Source of the DNA: Lepidurus packardi
Taxonomy: Eukaryota > Arthropoda > Branchiopoda > Notostraca > Triopsidae
DNA length: 64,000 nucleotides
Assembly (NCBI GenBank): GCA_023053545.1
Contig: JAKZAN010000210.1
Location: 1 to 64,000, forward strand
Direction: 5' to 3'
The notes beneath the pieces were generated by a model that did not search any database, was not told where the DNA came from, and was given only the letters and a program-made list of their open reading frames with translations. Shown piece after piece: positions 34,077-46,045 of this stretch (position 1 is the stretch's first letter; each line of letters starts with the position of its first letter). A program made the translations under genes and the position numbers.

Positions 34077-34535
34077 TCACGCATATGAGCTATTAATTGG
34101 CGATGCATAATACCCTCTCGTCATAATACAAGGCATCCCGCCACACGCAAAAATACTGCGCAGGCATCCAGAGGCTGCACCGACAGTCGCAAGCAGGCAT
34201 TCGCTGGTGCTCCTGGCACCGTGCCGCTCAGCCTCCCACGCCTTCATCGCCTGCTGGGGACCACATTGTTATTTAAATATAAGATGGATAGATGGCTGGT
34301 GTGCCCACAGAATAAGTCGATAGGGATGTCTGGAGAGGGTGTTTGGTTGATCTTACTTGACTCTTTTGCCCTTGGGGCGAGTGGAGAGGTTATTATTGTT
34401 CTACTTCCTGCGCCTGTGTTCTTCGCTGGATGAGGAACTCCTCCTGCGATGGTCGCGCCGGTGTTTGTCGCGAGAGCGGGATCTTTCTGTTTTGTGTGTG
34501 GAGGTGTTGGGGTTCCTGTTGGAGTAGGTATTCAT
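34077..34535 (-). CDS. Small RS-rich protein, tentative
   Basis: An open frame of 152 residues from ATG 34535 to TGA 34077-34079. The first 60 residues are Arg/Ser-rich (KTERSRSRDKHRRDHRRRSS then SSSEEHRRRK) as in SR-type splicing proteins. Two possible GT..AG introns (from about 34350) would shorten it to about 70 residues. The region 34130-34260 has much higher GC than its surroundings and reads poorly as protein. Either the gene is only 34340-34535, or the 3' part is a separate element. Confidence 0.35.
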
Positions 34536-35341
34536 GTTTGGGGTTGTTATGAAGGGTAAGGATAAGAAGAAGAAAGAGCGGGTAGTGTTTTGTTTGTATA
34601 TTGGAATATATGGTGATAGTGTGGTAATTGATCATTATAAATTATGTCATTGTAATTTGTGTATTCTATAAGGGTATCGACTACTTTTGTGAGCATATCA
34701 TACTCATTGAATAGTAGTGTAGATCTCAGGCTCAGATCACAAAGCCTGAACTTCGAAGTCGATATTAACTCTATTCGATTGCTGGGGCACAGCATCAAAT
34801 TGTAGATGTGCAGAAATACACTGCCATAGAGTTAGATAAATATTCAATAGGAAGATACACAGAAACAGCCATGAGAGGCGCACCATTGCTCTAAAATCCA
34901 GCTAGCTTCTTCAACTACCCGCTTTCCCTTTTTCCGAATCTGTCAGTGGAATTCACTGCATGAATGGAAGGAAGACAAGATATTTTGCATCTTTCATGCT
35001 GCTGTCTGGGATACATGTTACGCGATGGGGCATCAATAGTTGGGCGGCTATAAACGAGGGACGTTGGTGCATCAGGCCGCTTGACTGTCCTAAATCTGTG
35101 ATTACAAAAGACAATAATGGCATACATGGTGGCAGTCGGCACCAGCAATCCCTGAATTTAGAAAACGGCCTAGAAAACGCATGATAGGGAGTGGGATCAA
35201 TGACAAGTGGGTCAGTCATGGAGAATTGGGTGTTCGATGACTGGCGTAGTGTCTTCCTCCAAACCCGATTCCATTGAAAACTCATATTCAATACTTTGGC
35301 CATTCCCCAATCACTATGAAAATGATCCCGTTCTAGACGCC
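34536..35341. other. Unresolved region
   Basis: About 800 bp. Several medium ORFs overlap on both strands (a 150-codon minus frame at 34953-35405, a 75-codon plus frame at 34960-35184). None shows a domain, TAR usage or splice context like the neighbouring genes. I cannot say which, if any, is real. Confidence 0.4.
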
Positions 35342-35818
35342 TCACTCTTGCTCTTGTCTTCCTTGCCCTCGCTACTCTCGTGGCCACAGCTTCAACACCA
35401 CCCAAACCCCCTACCTTTCTCCTCCGGCAGAAGAGTAGAGTTCTTTGGAATCCCCCAGCCTAATCCTGATTCCTTGATGCCTACTGTTGGCAATGGACCT
35501 CGATCGCAGACCTAGGTAGCTGAGCCCAATGACAAGTGCAACAACTACAACTGGAAAAGCAAAAGTGGCTACAAACTCAATCGGGCCAGAACTAGACCAG
35601 TTTGAATCAGCTGATGCTGCAGCAAAAACAGGCTCAGCATCCAAGTTCAAGCTAACTATTGGCCTAATTCCAACAAAGACTCGACAAACTTGAGTAGGAG
35701 AAACGAAAATCTGAACAACTTAACCAACAGTTACAAAACCAACTAAAAACCAGACCTGAAAAGAGTGCTCTTCTTCATGGATATTGGAAGAGGTAGCTCC
35801 AGGAAAGTTCGCCCTCAT
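35342..35818 (-). CDS. Possible small two-TM membrane protein
   Basis: 158 codons from ATG 35818 to TGA 35342-35344. Two hydrophobic stretches (VWFLVGFVTVG and ATFAFPVVVVALVIGLSYLG), a Ser/Ala/Asn linker between them and a basic tail. A separate in-frame ATG upstream at 35898 opens with a signal-like MNPWLSFLAAILCACII but runs into TGA, and no clean intron joins the two. Base composition is less coding-like than in the neighbours. Confidence 0.3.
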
Positions 35819-36147
35819 TACAATGCGATGACTTTCTCACCGGGCTTGATAATGCAAGCACACAAAATTGCTGCGAGAAACGATAACCAGGGGTTCATTA
35901 TGTCTACGAGCCTCAGCTTCAAAAACATAAACTGTATATATACTTTATCCACGCAATACATACATAGCTAAACAAATATACACACTCTATACTACATTCT
36001 ATCCCTCACTCCTTATCTATCTCACATATTAGCTAAATACTCTCAATCGTCCATTATGCATATAGAACAAAACACACCAAAACACCCAATACTACATAAA
36101 AGACCCAACCACTCTAACATAGAATATATACGATTACCTCTACTTTC
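35819..36147. other. Intergenic region
   Basis: About 330 bp of AT-rich 5' flank of the PPIP5K gene. Nothing recognisable apart from the signal-like ORF at 35898 noted with the previous gene. Confidence 0.45.
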
Positions 36148-39100
36148 ATGCAGCAACGCGAGTCCCCAAATTAATAAATAGCATGTGACGCCAACCACAA
36201 CCAGTCACGTTCTCGCAGCCTCTCCCATCGTGATCGCGAGTCTTCACCCAAACGCGAGAAACATCCCGCAGCCGTCGAAGCCACAGTCATCCGTCTGGGG
36301 GTCTGCGCAATGACCAAGAAAATTAAAGCTAAGCCGATGCAGGAGATCCTGCAGAGACTGACGTGTCCGCAGCTCCAGATCATCATCATCGATGACGCCT
36401 ACTGGGGCAAAACCTACAAGGTATCCTACACAAACTAATATCGATGAGATGCATGCTTATGCTGGATTAGAGTTGGCCCGTTGTGGATGCACTGATTTGT
36501 TTCTACTCGGAGGGGTTTCCCTATATGAAGGCCTGGAAGTATGTGGAGGCCACGAAGCCATTTCTCATAAATGACCTCGACAAGCAGCAGATCCTGTGGG
36601 ACCGCACTCTCGTCTACAACGAGCTCAAAAAGCACAATGTCCCAACCCCAAAACACTTCTTTGTCTGCAGAGACAGAGAGTCCATGCAGCAGTTCTGTAA
36701 TACTCTCCCAGCAATCATTACCCCCTACCATATTTGATCAATACTAGACTCTAAGCGAAACTGCACCTTCCAGGAACAATCATCCAGGGAGCGCAAATCC
36801 TATCATAAGGACATCGTGATAGCAGAAGAACAGCCCGAGGAACAGACTGAAGACATCCACCCGCCCAAATTGATAATCATGAAGAAGCAGAGATCCTTCT
36901 ACAAGTCCAAAGACAAAGAATGTTCAGTATCTCGAGGATCCAACAAAAAGAGACAGTCCCCACGTTCCTCCTCGGAGGAGTCCAGCAACTCCAATGAACA
37001 CTTCTAGCGCAAATCTAGTGTCAGGGCTATACATGAGATCGAGAAGAACTTCAGAAACCCAGTGCTGTATCTCAAGCAGTACTTCGACCAGATCGACTAC
37101 GAATACAGCGACGCATACGAGTAGGATGACTGCATGATTTTCGGAAACCATAAGCTCAAAAGACCATTCGTAGAAAAACCATTCGACGCGGAAAGCCACG
37201 AAATATGTATCTACTACCCGGAGCGGGATGGTGGGGGGAGGAAGGAACTCTTCAGAAAGAAGGAGACCGTATGCAGTAGCTATGTACCATAGAACAACAA
37301 AATCAAAACAGAGGGCAACTTCATCTATGAGGAGTTCATGAGGACCAACGGGTTTGATATCAAGGTCTATACCGTGGGACCGTACTACATGCATGCTGAA
37401 GCCAGGAAGTCTCCCACTCTGGATGGAATTGTGCAGAGGAATGAGAACGGAAAGGAAATCAGGTACCCAATTTTCCTGACCCCGCATGAGAAGTTTATGG
37501 CCCAGAAGATAGTACAAATCTTCAAGCAGAATGTCTGCGGATTCGATTTGCTGAGGTCGGATGGGAAGTCGTATGTGTGCGATGTGAATGGTTGGTCGTT
37601 TGTGAAAGGCAACAACAAGTACTACGATGACTGTAGCATGATCCTGAAGAAGACTATCTTCGAAAAACTGATCCCGTCGAGAGTTAAAGAGCTGGGGAGT
37701 TTTGCATTCCAGGGAAATTTCACCAAATATATCGAGAATGAGTTCAGACCTCCTTTCTGGGAGTCCAAAAAACCTGGGGAAGAACAGTTAGAGCTGAGGT
37801 CGATCGTGGGTATATTCAGGCACGGAGACAGGAACCCCAAACAGAAAATGAAACTGACCACGAGTGACCCACGCTTTCTCGCGTTCTTCAAGAATGACTG
37901 CAAGGAGATCAAGATCAAAGACCCTAAGAGTCTGACAGAGTTGCTTCAAATAACCAACCATATCCTCAGCGAAATCAAGTACTAAATCAATGAATTCTTC
38001 CTCAAACTCGTGCAACTCAAGTCTGTCCTCGAGATCGGAGGGAGGTTCGAAGGGCTCAATAGGAAGGTTCAACTCAAAGCCATCAATAAAATACCACACC
38101 CCACGGAAACTGGTAAGTGCATAGTTGAGGCTGCTGTACTCGTACTTAAATGGGGAGGATAACTCACTAAGAAGGGATAGGCGGACGCCAGATAATTGGG
38201 GAAGTTTTTTAGACTCGCGAAATACTCGCATGAAGAGGGTCTGACCCGGCTACACTCATCCTATAGACATGATCTAAAGACGTACAGTTCGGAAGAAGGA
38301 CGTTGTCTGAAGACTGCGGCGGCATTTTTGAAGGGATTTCTTGACCTCGAAGGAGATCTGACGCCTATCATCAACTCGATGATAAATCGAGAGAAAAAAG
38401 CCCAAAGTAAAGTACTTCATGAAAACTTTTTTCTCCCTTTTTTAACGTACAGAGCTGCTGGACTGTTCGCATGAAGATGAGCCCGAAAACTACCAAGATC
38501 CCGCAGCAGAAGAGAAAAAGATGCTCGAACAACTCCTCAACAAAGATACCCCTCTCTAACAGAGTTTCAAACAGTACTTTAAACCGTAGGAGATCTCGCC
38601 CAAAATGCAGAAGATCATCAGGACATTGGGAAACCCTCGGGAGAAACTCACACAGGTACATCATTTCCAATAAATATCCCCTGCTCAAATCACGATAGAT
38701 TCACACGCTTATCAAATAACTGACGGAGTCCATAGCTGAGGCTGTTAGCGTCAAAGATCCTAGCTACTACATCAAACCATCAGATGTCCGTAACGGTGCT
38801 GAGTCTCTGGTCCTGATCTATAAAAGATGGTACAAGCTCCAGAAAGACCTGTTTGACCACAAAAGAGGCCTTTTCGTAGCCTCCAAGATCCCAGATATAT
38901 ACGACTCCATAAATTACGACATCCTACACAATAAATAGATTCTGTAAAAGCTCTATACGCCATACCGAGAAATCTTCAAGATTGCCCAGGAGTTGGCCTT
39001 CTTTGTAGTACCCAACGAATACGGGATCAGAGCATCTACTAAGCTCAACGCCGCAAAAGCTATCGTCACGCCCCTTTGTCGAAAAATCTATGATGATTTG

Positions 39101-39544
39101 ATGTTCTGGAAAGGTGCACGTCTCGCAGAGTAAGAGGAGTATTGGAAATATCGTGGCGAGGCTAACAACAACAAAGAGTGGAGACACGTTAGGACCAGAC
39201 TCTATTTTACTTCCTCCTCGCATATTTACACGATGCTGAACGTGCTGACCTTGGGCAACAATGGAAGCCTTCTGAACTCATGCGAGAGCGAGGTTAGTGC
39301 GCAGGTGCGGGATATCACATATATCGGATACCTGTCCCATATGGACCTTAGGCTGTACTAAAACTTCTCAATAGAAATCGACAATCCGAAGAGGTTCAGG
39401 CTAGAGCTGAGTTTCAGTCGTGAGTACGACTCGATCCAGATTTAGAACAAAAAACTAGTGCTGGGGCACAGTGGATTCACGATGAAGGAGATTGAGACAT
39501 TTTTCCAGACTGTCTTGGGAGAAGGGTGGATCAAGAACAATTGA
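36148..39544 (+). CDS. VIP1: Inositol hexakisphosphate/diphosphoinositol kinase (PPIP5K, Vip1/Asp1)
   Basis: 1068 residues in five exons; introns 36421-36470, 36697-36747, 38407-38452, 38656-38698. It makes 1-position inositol pyrophosphates. ATP-grasp kinase: [121 protein letters not shown]. Phosphatase-like domain: [22 protein letters not shown] (Glu is TAA, 38160-38162), [32 protein letters not shown]. Both RHGDR and the kinase core are intact. Between FVCRDRE (about 160) and RPFVEKP (about 305) there is a Ser/Lys/acidic insert roughly 100 residues longer than in animals. TGA is at 39542-39544. Confidence 0.96.
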
Positions 39545-39817
39545 AGGAAGAGAATAACATACGAGTGATTGGATGATGTGATTGAGGTATGTACAATAAC
39601 TACTAATGATTAGAGAAATAGTCTAAGATATCAAGATATAGTTTTCGATAGAGTTTACTAAGTAGATTAAAAAAGTCAAGAGTTATTTTTTCAGTTTGAA
39701 ATAACAAGTAAAGCTATTGACATTGGTGTAGTCGAGTCAAAAAATACATCGCCCTGCCCTCTCTCTAATCTATAACTATCTTCATAAAACCAATAACCAA
39801 TAAATAAAACACACACC
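39545..39817. other. Intergenic region
   Basis: About 270 bp of AT-rich sequence between two plus-strand genes. Nothing recognisable. Confidence 0.5.
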
Positions 39818-42036
39818 ATGAGCATCAAACGTAATTCCTCCGAAAGCAAGGACGAAGTACAAGAATAATCACGCATCAAAGTATTCATCAGGATACGACC
39901 CTTCCGCAACGAGTTCTCCAAAAAGTGTCTCAAACTCATCGATAAAGGTGTCGCGCTCAACTATCGTGACAAAATACATCAGTGGTACTTTGATGAGGTC
40001 TTCGACGAGGACGCCAAACAGGAGAAGGTCTTTAGTACCACTTGCCGACCCCTTCTTAATCACGTCCTCGAAGGTAATAACGGGTCGCTGTTTGTCTATG
40101 GTCAGACTGGTACTGGTAAAACCTATACAATGGGAACCCTGGAGGCCATCAAACGAGAGGATCAAGGAATGATCCCACTCAGTCTGCGATTCCTGTTCCA
40201 GGAGTTGCCGAGTTTCCGTAAATAGGGCGAGTGGTGGATCCGAATCTCATTCATGCAAATCTACAAATAGGAGATCCATGACTTGCTGAACCCTAAGAAT
40301 AATAAGCTACAGATCAGACAGGACAATGAGGCAGAAGACATCTACGTGTAGGATCTAACTATAGTGCAAGTCAAGAATTACAAAGAGTCTATCGAGCTGT
40401 TGAACGCAGGCCTCGAGTACCGTATTACAGGCAACCAGAAAATGAATCAACTGTCGAGTCGCAGTCACACCATCCTAACGATCTATGTCACTCAGAAAAT
40501 CAACGCCACGCAGTACATGACTTCCAATTTCTCGCTGATCGATCTGGCAGGTTCCGAAAGAGTCAAAAAGTCTAACTCCGTCGGATAGAGACTGGAGGAG
40601 GCCAAGTTCATCAACACATCCCTTTCTGCGTTGGGCAGTGTTATTTCTGGTCTGGCCTAGAACAACGATAAGTTCATTCCATACAGATCATCGAAGCTGA
40701 CTCGAATTCTAAAAAATAGTCTCTCAGGACGCAGCAGGGTGGGCGTCATATGCACACTAGAACTATCTTAGGAGAATAGCAATGAAACATACTCCACCCT
40801 TATCTTCGCAAGGAGATGCAAAGAGATAAGGTTCGCCAACCAGCCAGTCATCAATGTAGAGGAATTCGAGTAAATGGGTCAGGACAAATAGATCAGGGAA
40901 GAAGTAGTCGTGTTGAGACAAAAATAGCAGCAATACCTTGAGACTATTCGTCAACTGCAACAGCAACAAGGTGGAGGAAAGGCAGGAAACAACAACTCAA
41001 ATGCAGTTGCCGGAGGAAATCCAGAGAGAGAACTATAACTGTCGCAACTACTGTAGAGCACATTCAAGGTGTTCACAGAGTTCAACAAGCACTTGAGGAA
41101 GGTGCTCAATGCTGAGGAAAAGCCCGATCAGAATAAGGATAAGCTGAAGATCACCAAAAATACTACAGGCAAACAGATCAAATCGACTATCACGACACTG
41201 GCTCAGGAGACCATCTAATATATCAATAGTCTGAGCTAGCTGGCAACCAACAACAAGAGCAGTTCTAAGTCGAGTATCGAGACCGAAACTCTTAGCTCTA
41301 TGGTTCTGGAGCTCGTACGAAACAATCTTCGATTATATGGTAAGTATACTCTTTTTAAACCATTTTCTTTGCTGTTTCAATAATTTTAGAGACTCTTCAA
41401 TCGCAAATGGGCAAGTAACCCTTGGAGAAAGAAATAGCAGTGGAGGAGTATGAGCGAGATATTAAACAGGGGATACTTACCAAGCTGAGGGATAAAAAAC
41501 TCAAGGTCTTATCCACTTTTGAAGAAATCTGGTCAGAAAACGATATCCCCAGCAACCCACTCCAATCCCTCCTCTATAGTCTACGCAAAGGCGAAACCAG
41601 CATTGGCGATCCTCCTCACCTCCGAAGAGACCAAGGCGCAGCTCCCACCAACTCCAGTATCCCGCAACAACAAGAGTTCAACGAAAACAATCCCAAAGAC
41701 ATCCTCAAAAAGATAACTAAGATGGAAGCTTCGTAGCGGAAAAATATGCTCGCAAGGTCACAGGTAGGTGGTCCCGCAGTCGAAAAGCCTCCTCCACTTG
41801 AAGATGGCTACAGCGAACCCAAACCCGCATTTTTCAAATCGAGCACCCCTGTCCAGTCGACAACACCTGTACGCTTCTTCCAGAAGAGTTCACAAAAGGA
41901 AGTTCGTAACCAGGATAGTCCTATGAACAACATCCCTCTGAACGTATAAGACAAGAGCTCGACGCAGGAAGTGAAACGACTGCTGGACAGTCTGATGGCC
42001 CAGAAGAACCTATACGAGGAGAGAAAGCTCAGTTGA
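39818..42036 (+). CDS. Kinesin, N-terminal motor
   Basis: 722 residues, one 50-nt intron (41340-41389). The motor domain spans about residues 18-355: IKVFIRIRPF, P-loop VYGQTGTGKTYTMG (about 93-106), IYKEEIHDLL (Glu=TAG, 40268-40270), NQLSSRSHT (switch I), LIDLAGSERVKKSNSVGERL (switch II), INTSLSALGSVISGL, IPYRSSKLTRILKNSL. A neck and short coiled coil follow (EVVVLRQKEQQYLETIRQLQ), then a low-complexity linker and a Ser/Pro-rich tail. Motor and neck order imply plus-end movement. The tail has no recognised cargo domain, so I do not assign a subfamily. TGA is at 42034-42036, 145 bp from the convergent next gene. Confidence 0.95.
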
Positions 42037-42181
42037 TATTCCAAAACCATCCCTAGCCCTTTGCTTATACATCTGAATATACTGTTTGCAGATAATATAA
42101 TTATTATGATACGGAACTGATAAAAAGTCTGAATCTCCTATCAAAATAAGTCCGATGTTGCTTGAGGCTTTTCTCAGACTC

Positions 42182-44611
42182 TCAAGCTCTTCGACGATCA
42201 AGCTAGACTGTCTTAATCTCATGAGAACTGCTATCCTTTTGGAGTTCTGCTACTTTTCCGACCAACTATCTGTTCTATTGTTCTAATTTAATCCTTTCAC
42301 GTGCTTCGCTCATCAGCGTTTAACGTACTTTCTCTAAGGGAAAGTCTAGCTTGTAGGCCTCGAAGAACTTCTCCACCTATTCAGGTGTAGCTAGTTTTCG
42401 ACTCAGAAGCTGTGATTGGATGAATGCGTCTTTTCTTTTATTCTCCTCGCCCAGATACTTGATCTTCTGTCCCAAAGACTCGCCTGTCCTCTTTTGAACT
42501 ACCAACTCGCTTTGAATATTCTGCAGCTCTACTTCCAGCAAAGAGGTGACATTCCTCTTCTCAGACTGAGCCTTGATTTTAGACATTTCGTACTCAGACT
42601 CCAGGTTCTTGTAGGCTGAAGTTAAGCTCATCATTTTCTCTTTCAACTTGTGGATTTATTGTTCCTTCTGCGACAAGGTATGTCTCAGACTGAAGACCTC
42701 GTCATGGGAGGAGTCATATAAGAAAGAATCGCCGGTCAGAGAAGCTGTGATGAAGGGCTACATGCAGCTACGCGATGATTTCGGGGTCTAGCAGTATTCT
42801 CTTCGCTCGACCTCTTGTCTGAACTCAGATATTTTGTGTTCGTACTCGAATGCTTGGCTCTCCAACCTCTTCTCATATGTATCGATGAGCATCCTTTCTT
42901 CCTCCTCCTGAGATCCCACTCTTTGTTCTAAGTTCTTTAAAGAATTGAACGCCTTTTCATACTCCTGATTTTTCTAGTATAACTGATTTGCTAAGCTATT
43001 GTTATTTTCTCCCATTTTCTCGATGCGTTTTTCTAGATTACCGATGAGGGTCTCCTGTTCACTTATCAGTTGGTTTTTGTCATTCATGGAGTCCTAAAGC
43101 TGATTCTGTCGGACCAGTAGGTTTTGTTTGATCTCGTGAAGTCTCCTGATTTCTTCATGCAACTATTCTCCACCTGCCCCTTAATTCCTGTCTGTGTATG
43201 CCCCTCTCTCAGAAGGCAGCGAGGACCGGTTAGTCGGGGGGACCTTCCCAGAGACTCTTGCTTCGAGATAAGCATTATTCTCAGCCAACATCTCAATTTA
43301 CATTTCTTTGTTGTATAATGTCTGTTTTAGGCTTTCCACTTCCTTGTTCAGTTGGTCGGCCTATCTAAAAATATGTTCCTGATTGCATAAAGCAATCTTG
43401 TGGCTTTCGGCCTATTATTGCAACTAGTCGTACTGGGCTTGCATCTCCTTAATGACGTCTTGATACTCCTTCAGAGCAGAGACATTTGAATCGAAAGCTG
43501 CTTGATTCTCGTTGTATTTGCGTGCTATGCCGTCAAGTTGTTTCCGAAGATACTCCAATTCCTCATTTTTTGCCATCACTTACTTGGATTTCTTCTCTTT
43601 CAACTACTGAGCCTCCTTTGTTTCACTTCTCAGAGCCACTATTTCTCTATTATGTGCTTACTTCATCTGTTTGATGCTGTTTCTAAGCTACTGGTTTTAG
43701 GCCTTGAGTCCTTTCCATAGATCGTCCGCCTCAGCTTTATTTCCTCCTCGCTTGCTCATTGCCTCAGGGTTCTCCTTACCGAGAGATGTCGTGCTTTAAA
43801 TTTTCGCAGTAGGGTCTGACCTGACTTTCAACACTTGTAGTTGTTGTCCGATTTCAGTCCGATACTCAGCCATGCTTTTTTCGTTGATTTCTATGATATT
43901 CTATAGTGACTTGAGTCTGGTTTTCAGAATATTGTTCTCTTCTTTGAGGTTTGTTTTTTTGGACGAATACTTTGACTTTAGGCTTTTCAATTCTTGTTTC
44001 AGCATGTCGTTCTCCAGTTAGATGTACCTCAATCTTTACTCCACCCCGCTATCATTCCACTTTAGCTTCCTCGTCACTTCCCTTATGTCCTCGTATTCTT
44101 TACCCTTCTGAAATACAGGTCTACCGTCATGTTCTGGCGAATTCTAAGGATTTTCCTGGGATTTGAGGGTTTCCTCGAGTCTCTCCTGCGAGCCTTCTTG
44201 CTTGCTTATTTACAGTTTTTCCAGCTACTACTGGCTCATTAACTTGCTTATTTCAGTCTTGAGGTTGCATAGCTCAGTTTTCAAATTAATGATGAGATCT
44301 GTGTGAGTTTTGGCGGTCTCTTACTCCCTTCTTTTGGGCGGTACATTATAGGAAAGATGGCCACGTAGTTGGCCTGGATGAGAAGGACTGGATGGTCGGA
44401 TGATGTTAGAGTTGACCTAGCGGAACTAGTTGAGATTTCTGGTTTAGGCTAACTTGGGACTCAGATAGGACTGATACTTGTAGAAAGGTACGCCTGTGAA
44501 TTTAGGTGGGGGACTTCTGTGTTCGGGATAGCCTCGAGGACTGAAGCGTGCAACCTCTGGAGAGGCGACAGTGCGTATACGTTGGGGGTTTCTCTAAGGA
44601 CTGTGGAACAT
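42182..44611 (-). CDS. Long coiled-coil protein, 809 aa
   Basis: One frame of 810 codons, no intron, start ATG 44611 (MFHSPERNPQRIRTVASPEV) and TGA 42182-42184. Residues 1-95 are Ser/Pro/Arg-rich and disordered; about 100-780 is almost continuous heptad-rich coiled coil with breaks around 345-365 and 590-620. It has dozens of TAR-coded Glu, so a standard-code search sees only scraps. The layout suits a centrosome, basal-body or rootlet scaffold. An ORF in another frame just upstream (MAHASVIFQSYIL, from 44759) overlaps the start and was judged non-coding. Confidence 0.8.
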
Positions 44612-44777
44612 ACCGGTAGTGCAAATCCTCTTTAGTTTTTTTAAATTTTGGGAATAAATCCTGGGTTTTGATCAAGCCCAAATAAAATCCGATAAGATTT
44701 AAAGCCAGTTCTACAGAGTCAAGAATATATGATTGGAAAATGACAGACGCGTGGGCCATATCATAAAAATTAGTATA

Positions 44778-45780
44778 TCATAGCTTCTTCATTTCGATCG
44801 ACTGACTTGTGGTGCCTAGCAGAGCAGATCCTGTCTTCGCCAGGCCCCCTTCGTTCACATTGTCGTAGTGTCCGAACTACGACGGAATCCTATACACACC
44901 GGGGCCTGGGGTGTTGGTGATTTTAGCGGGGAGATCCACGAAGCTTTCCCTCGGGGCTTTAAGAATCATCCTTTTCCCCTCGGACCTGTTGACTGACAAC
45001 ACATAATGGCCCTCTCCGGATAACTAATTTTGTGGTTTATAAGCCCCAGGACCAGGAGAAATATTGCCTAATTAAAAAGAATATAGCAGAAAATGTGATC
45101 GTTTCAAGAATTTAGGAGTACCTGATTTATTGAATCGCTAAGAACTACGAGGGTTCCAGATTTTGGAGCCTGAGTTATGGTACTTCGAGTTCGAGTACCG
45201 GCCTTAAGAGGTAATGGCTTCCTCCTGGTTGTACTGGCCTGGGCCTGGCACTGCTTTCTGCGATGTATACACGGTATTCGGGAAGACTTCAGAGGAGGTT
45301 CGTGATCTCATAGTCCACGTAGGAGTATCTCTGATCCTAGGCTTGATGTAAGTGCCTGGACCGGGGACTTTGATAGGCTCCAATTAGATGTAGCTTCGCG
45401 GAGAAGTCTCTCCTCTTCCGATCGCAATCTTGAATCCTGAGTTTTGAGTCTTGTTGAGGTCAACAAAGGTATGGATTTTGTAAGCATCAGGCGAGGGTGC
45501 GATGTTGTGTCGGTGCTTGCCAACATCCAGATCAGTCTTCTTGCCATAACCAAAACCTATGATAAGATGATAATTAGTGGGGAGTATTACTTGTGCCTCG
45601 GCGGGTCCTGGAAGAGGGGATGTCATACAATTTATCGCAGCTGCAGGTTATTGAAGAAATGATGATTATGGGGTGTGAGTTACTATATTTTCTCTTGAGG
45701 AAAGCGTGGGGACTTGGCAAAACTCCAATGGGTCTTGGCAGTGGAGTTGTTGACAGGCGACTGGAGGATGGCCTTTGCAT
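44778..45780 (-). CDS. SHIPPO/STPGR-repeat protein (ODF3/CIMAP type)
   Basis: 301 residues, introns 45641-45683 (43 nt) and 45068-45121 (54 nt). Contains PGPGTY, PGPGQY, PGPGAY and PGPGVY, the STPGR/SHIPPO motif, spaced 35-60 residues apart, plus an earlier degenerate PGPAEA. Each is preceded by basic linkers, as in ODF3/CIMAP and STPG proteins, which line axonemal microtubules or sperm-tail fibres. A ciliary role is therefore likely. The second intron joins SG to NISPGPGAY, restoring a full repeat, which supports the splice. ATG is at 45780, with TGA shortly upstream in frame. Stop TGA is at 44778-44780. Confidence 0.87.
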
Positions 45781-46045
45781 CAACGCATGAGAATAATTAT
45801 GAAGGACTTGTCATACGGAAGAGGGCGTGTGTAGTGATATCGGTTTGAGTAATTGCAGTGCGATAAGTGACAATATATCATTATAAAAATATTTTAATTA
45901 GGCTGAATAAAATTAATCTGACATCATAGTTCATCAATCAGCTGCATTATGCAATAGAGAATTGGGTTCGTAGAAGTGGATCATGCAGTGCGAAAACCAA
46001 TAGTAATAAGAAGAAAAGCAGAGAGGGATGAGATGGGTTGACTCG

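Noticed and set aside
34953-35405. 150-codon minus ORF (MGGVEAVATRV...)
   Set aside because: No domain, no TAR usage, overlaps other equally long ORFs on both strands. Cannot be supported, though not excluded.
44502-44759. ORF MAHASVIFQSYILD... upstream of the coiled-coil gene
   Set aside because: Different frame from the long coiled-coil ORF, short, overlapping its start, with no features.
45570-45605. Intron gtaata...catag in the SHIPPO gene
   Set aside because: Splicing would shift the frame; the unspliced reading stays open and continues the protein.
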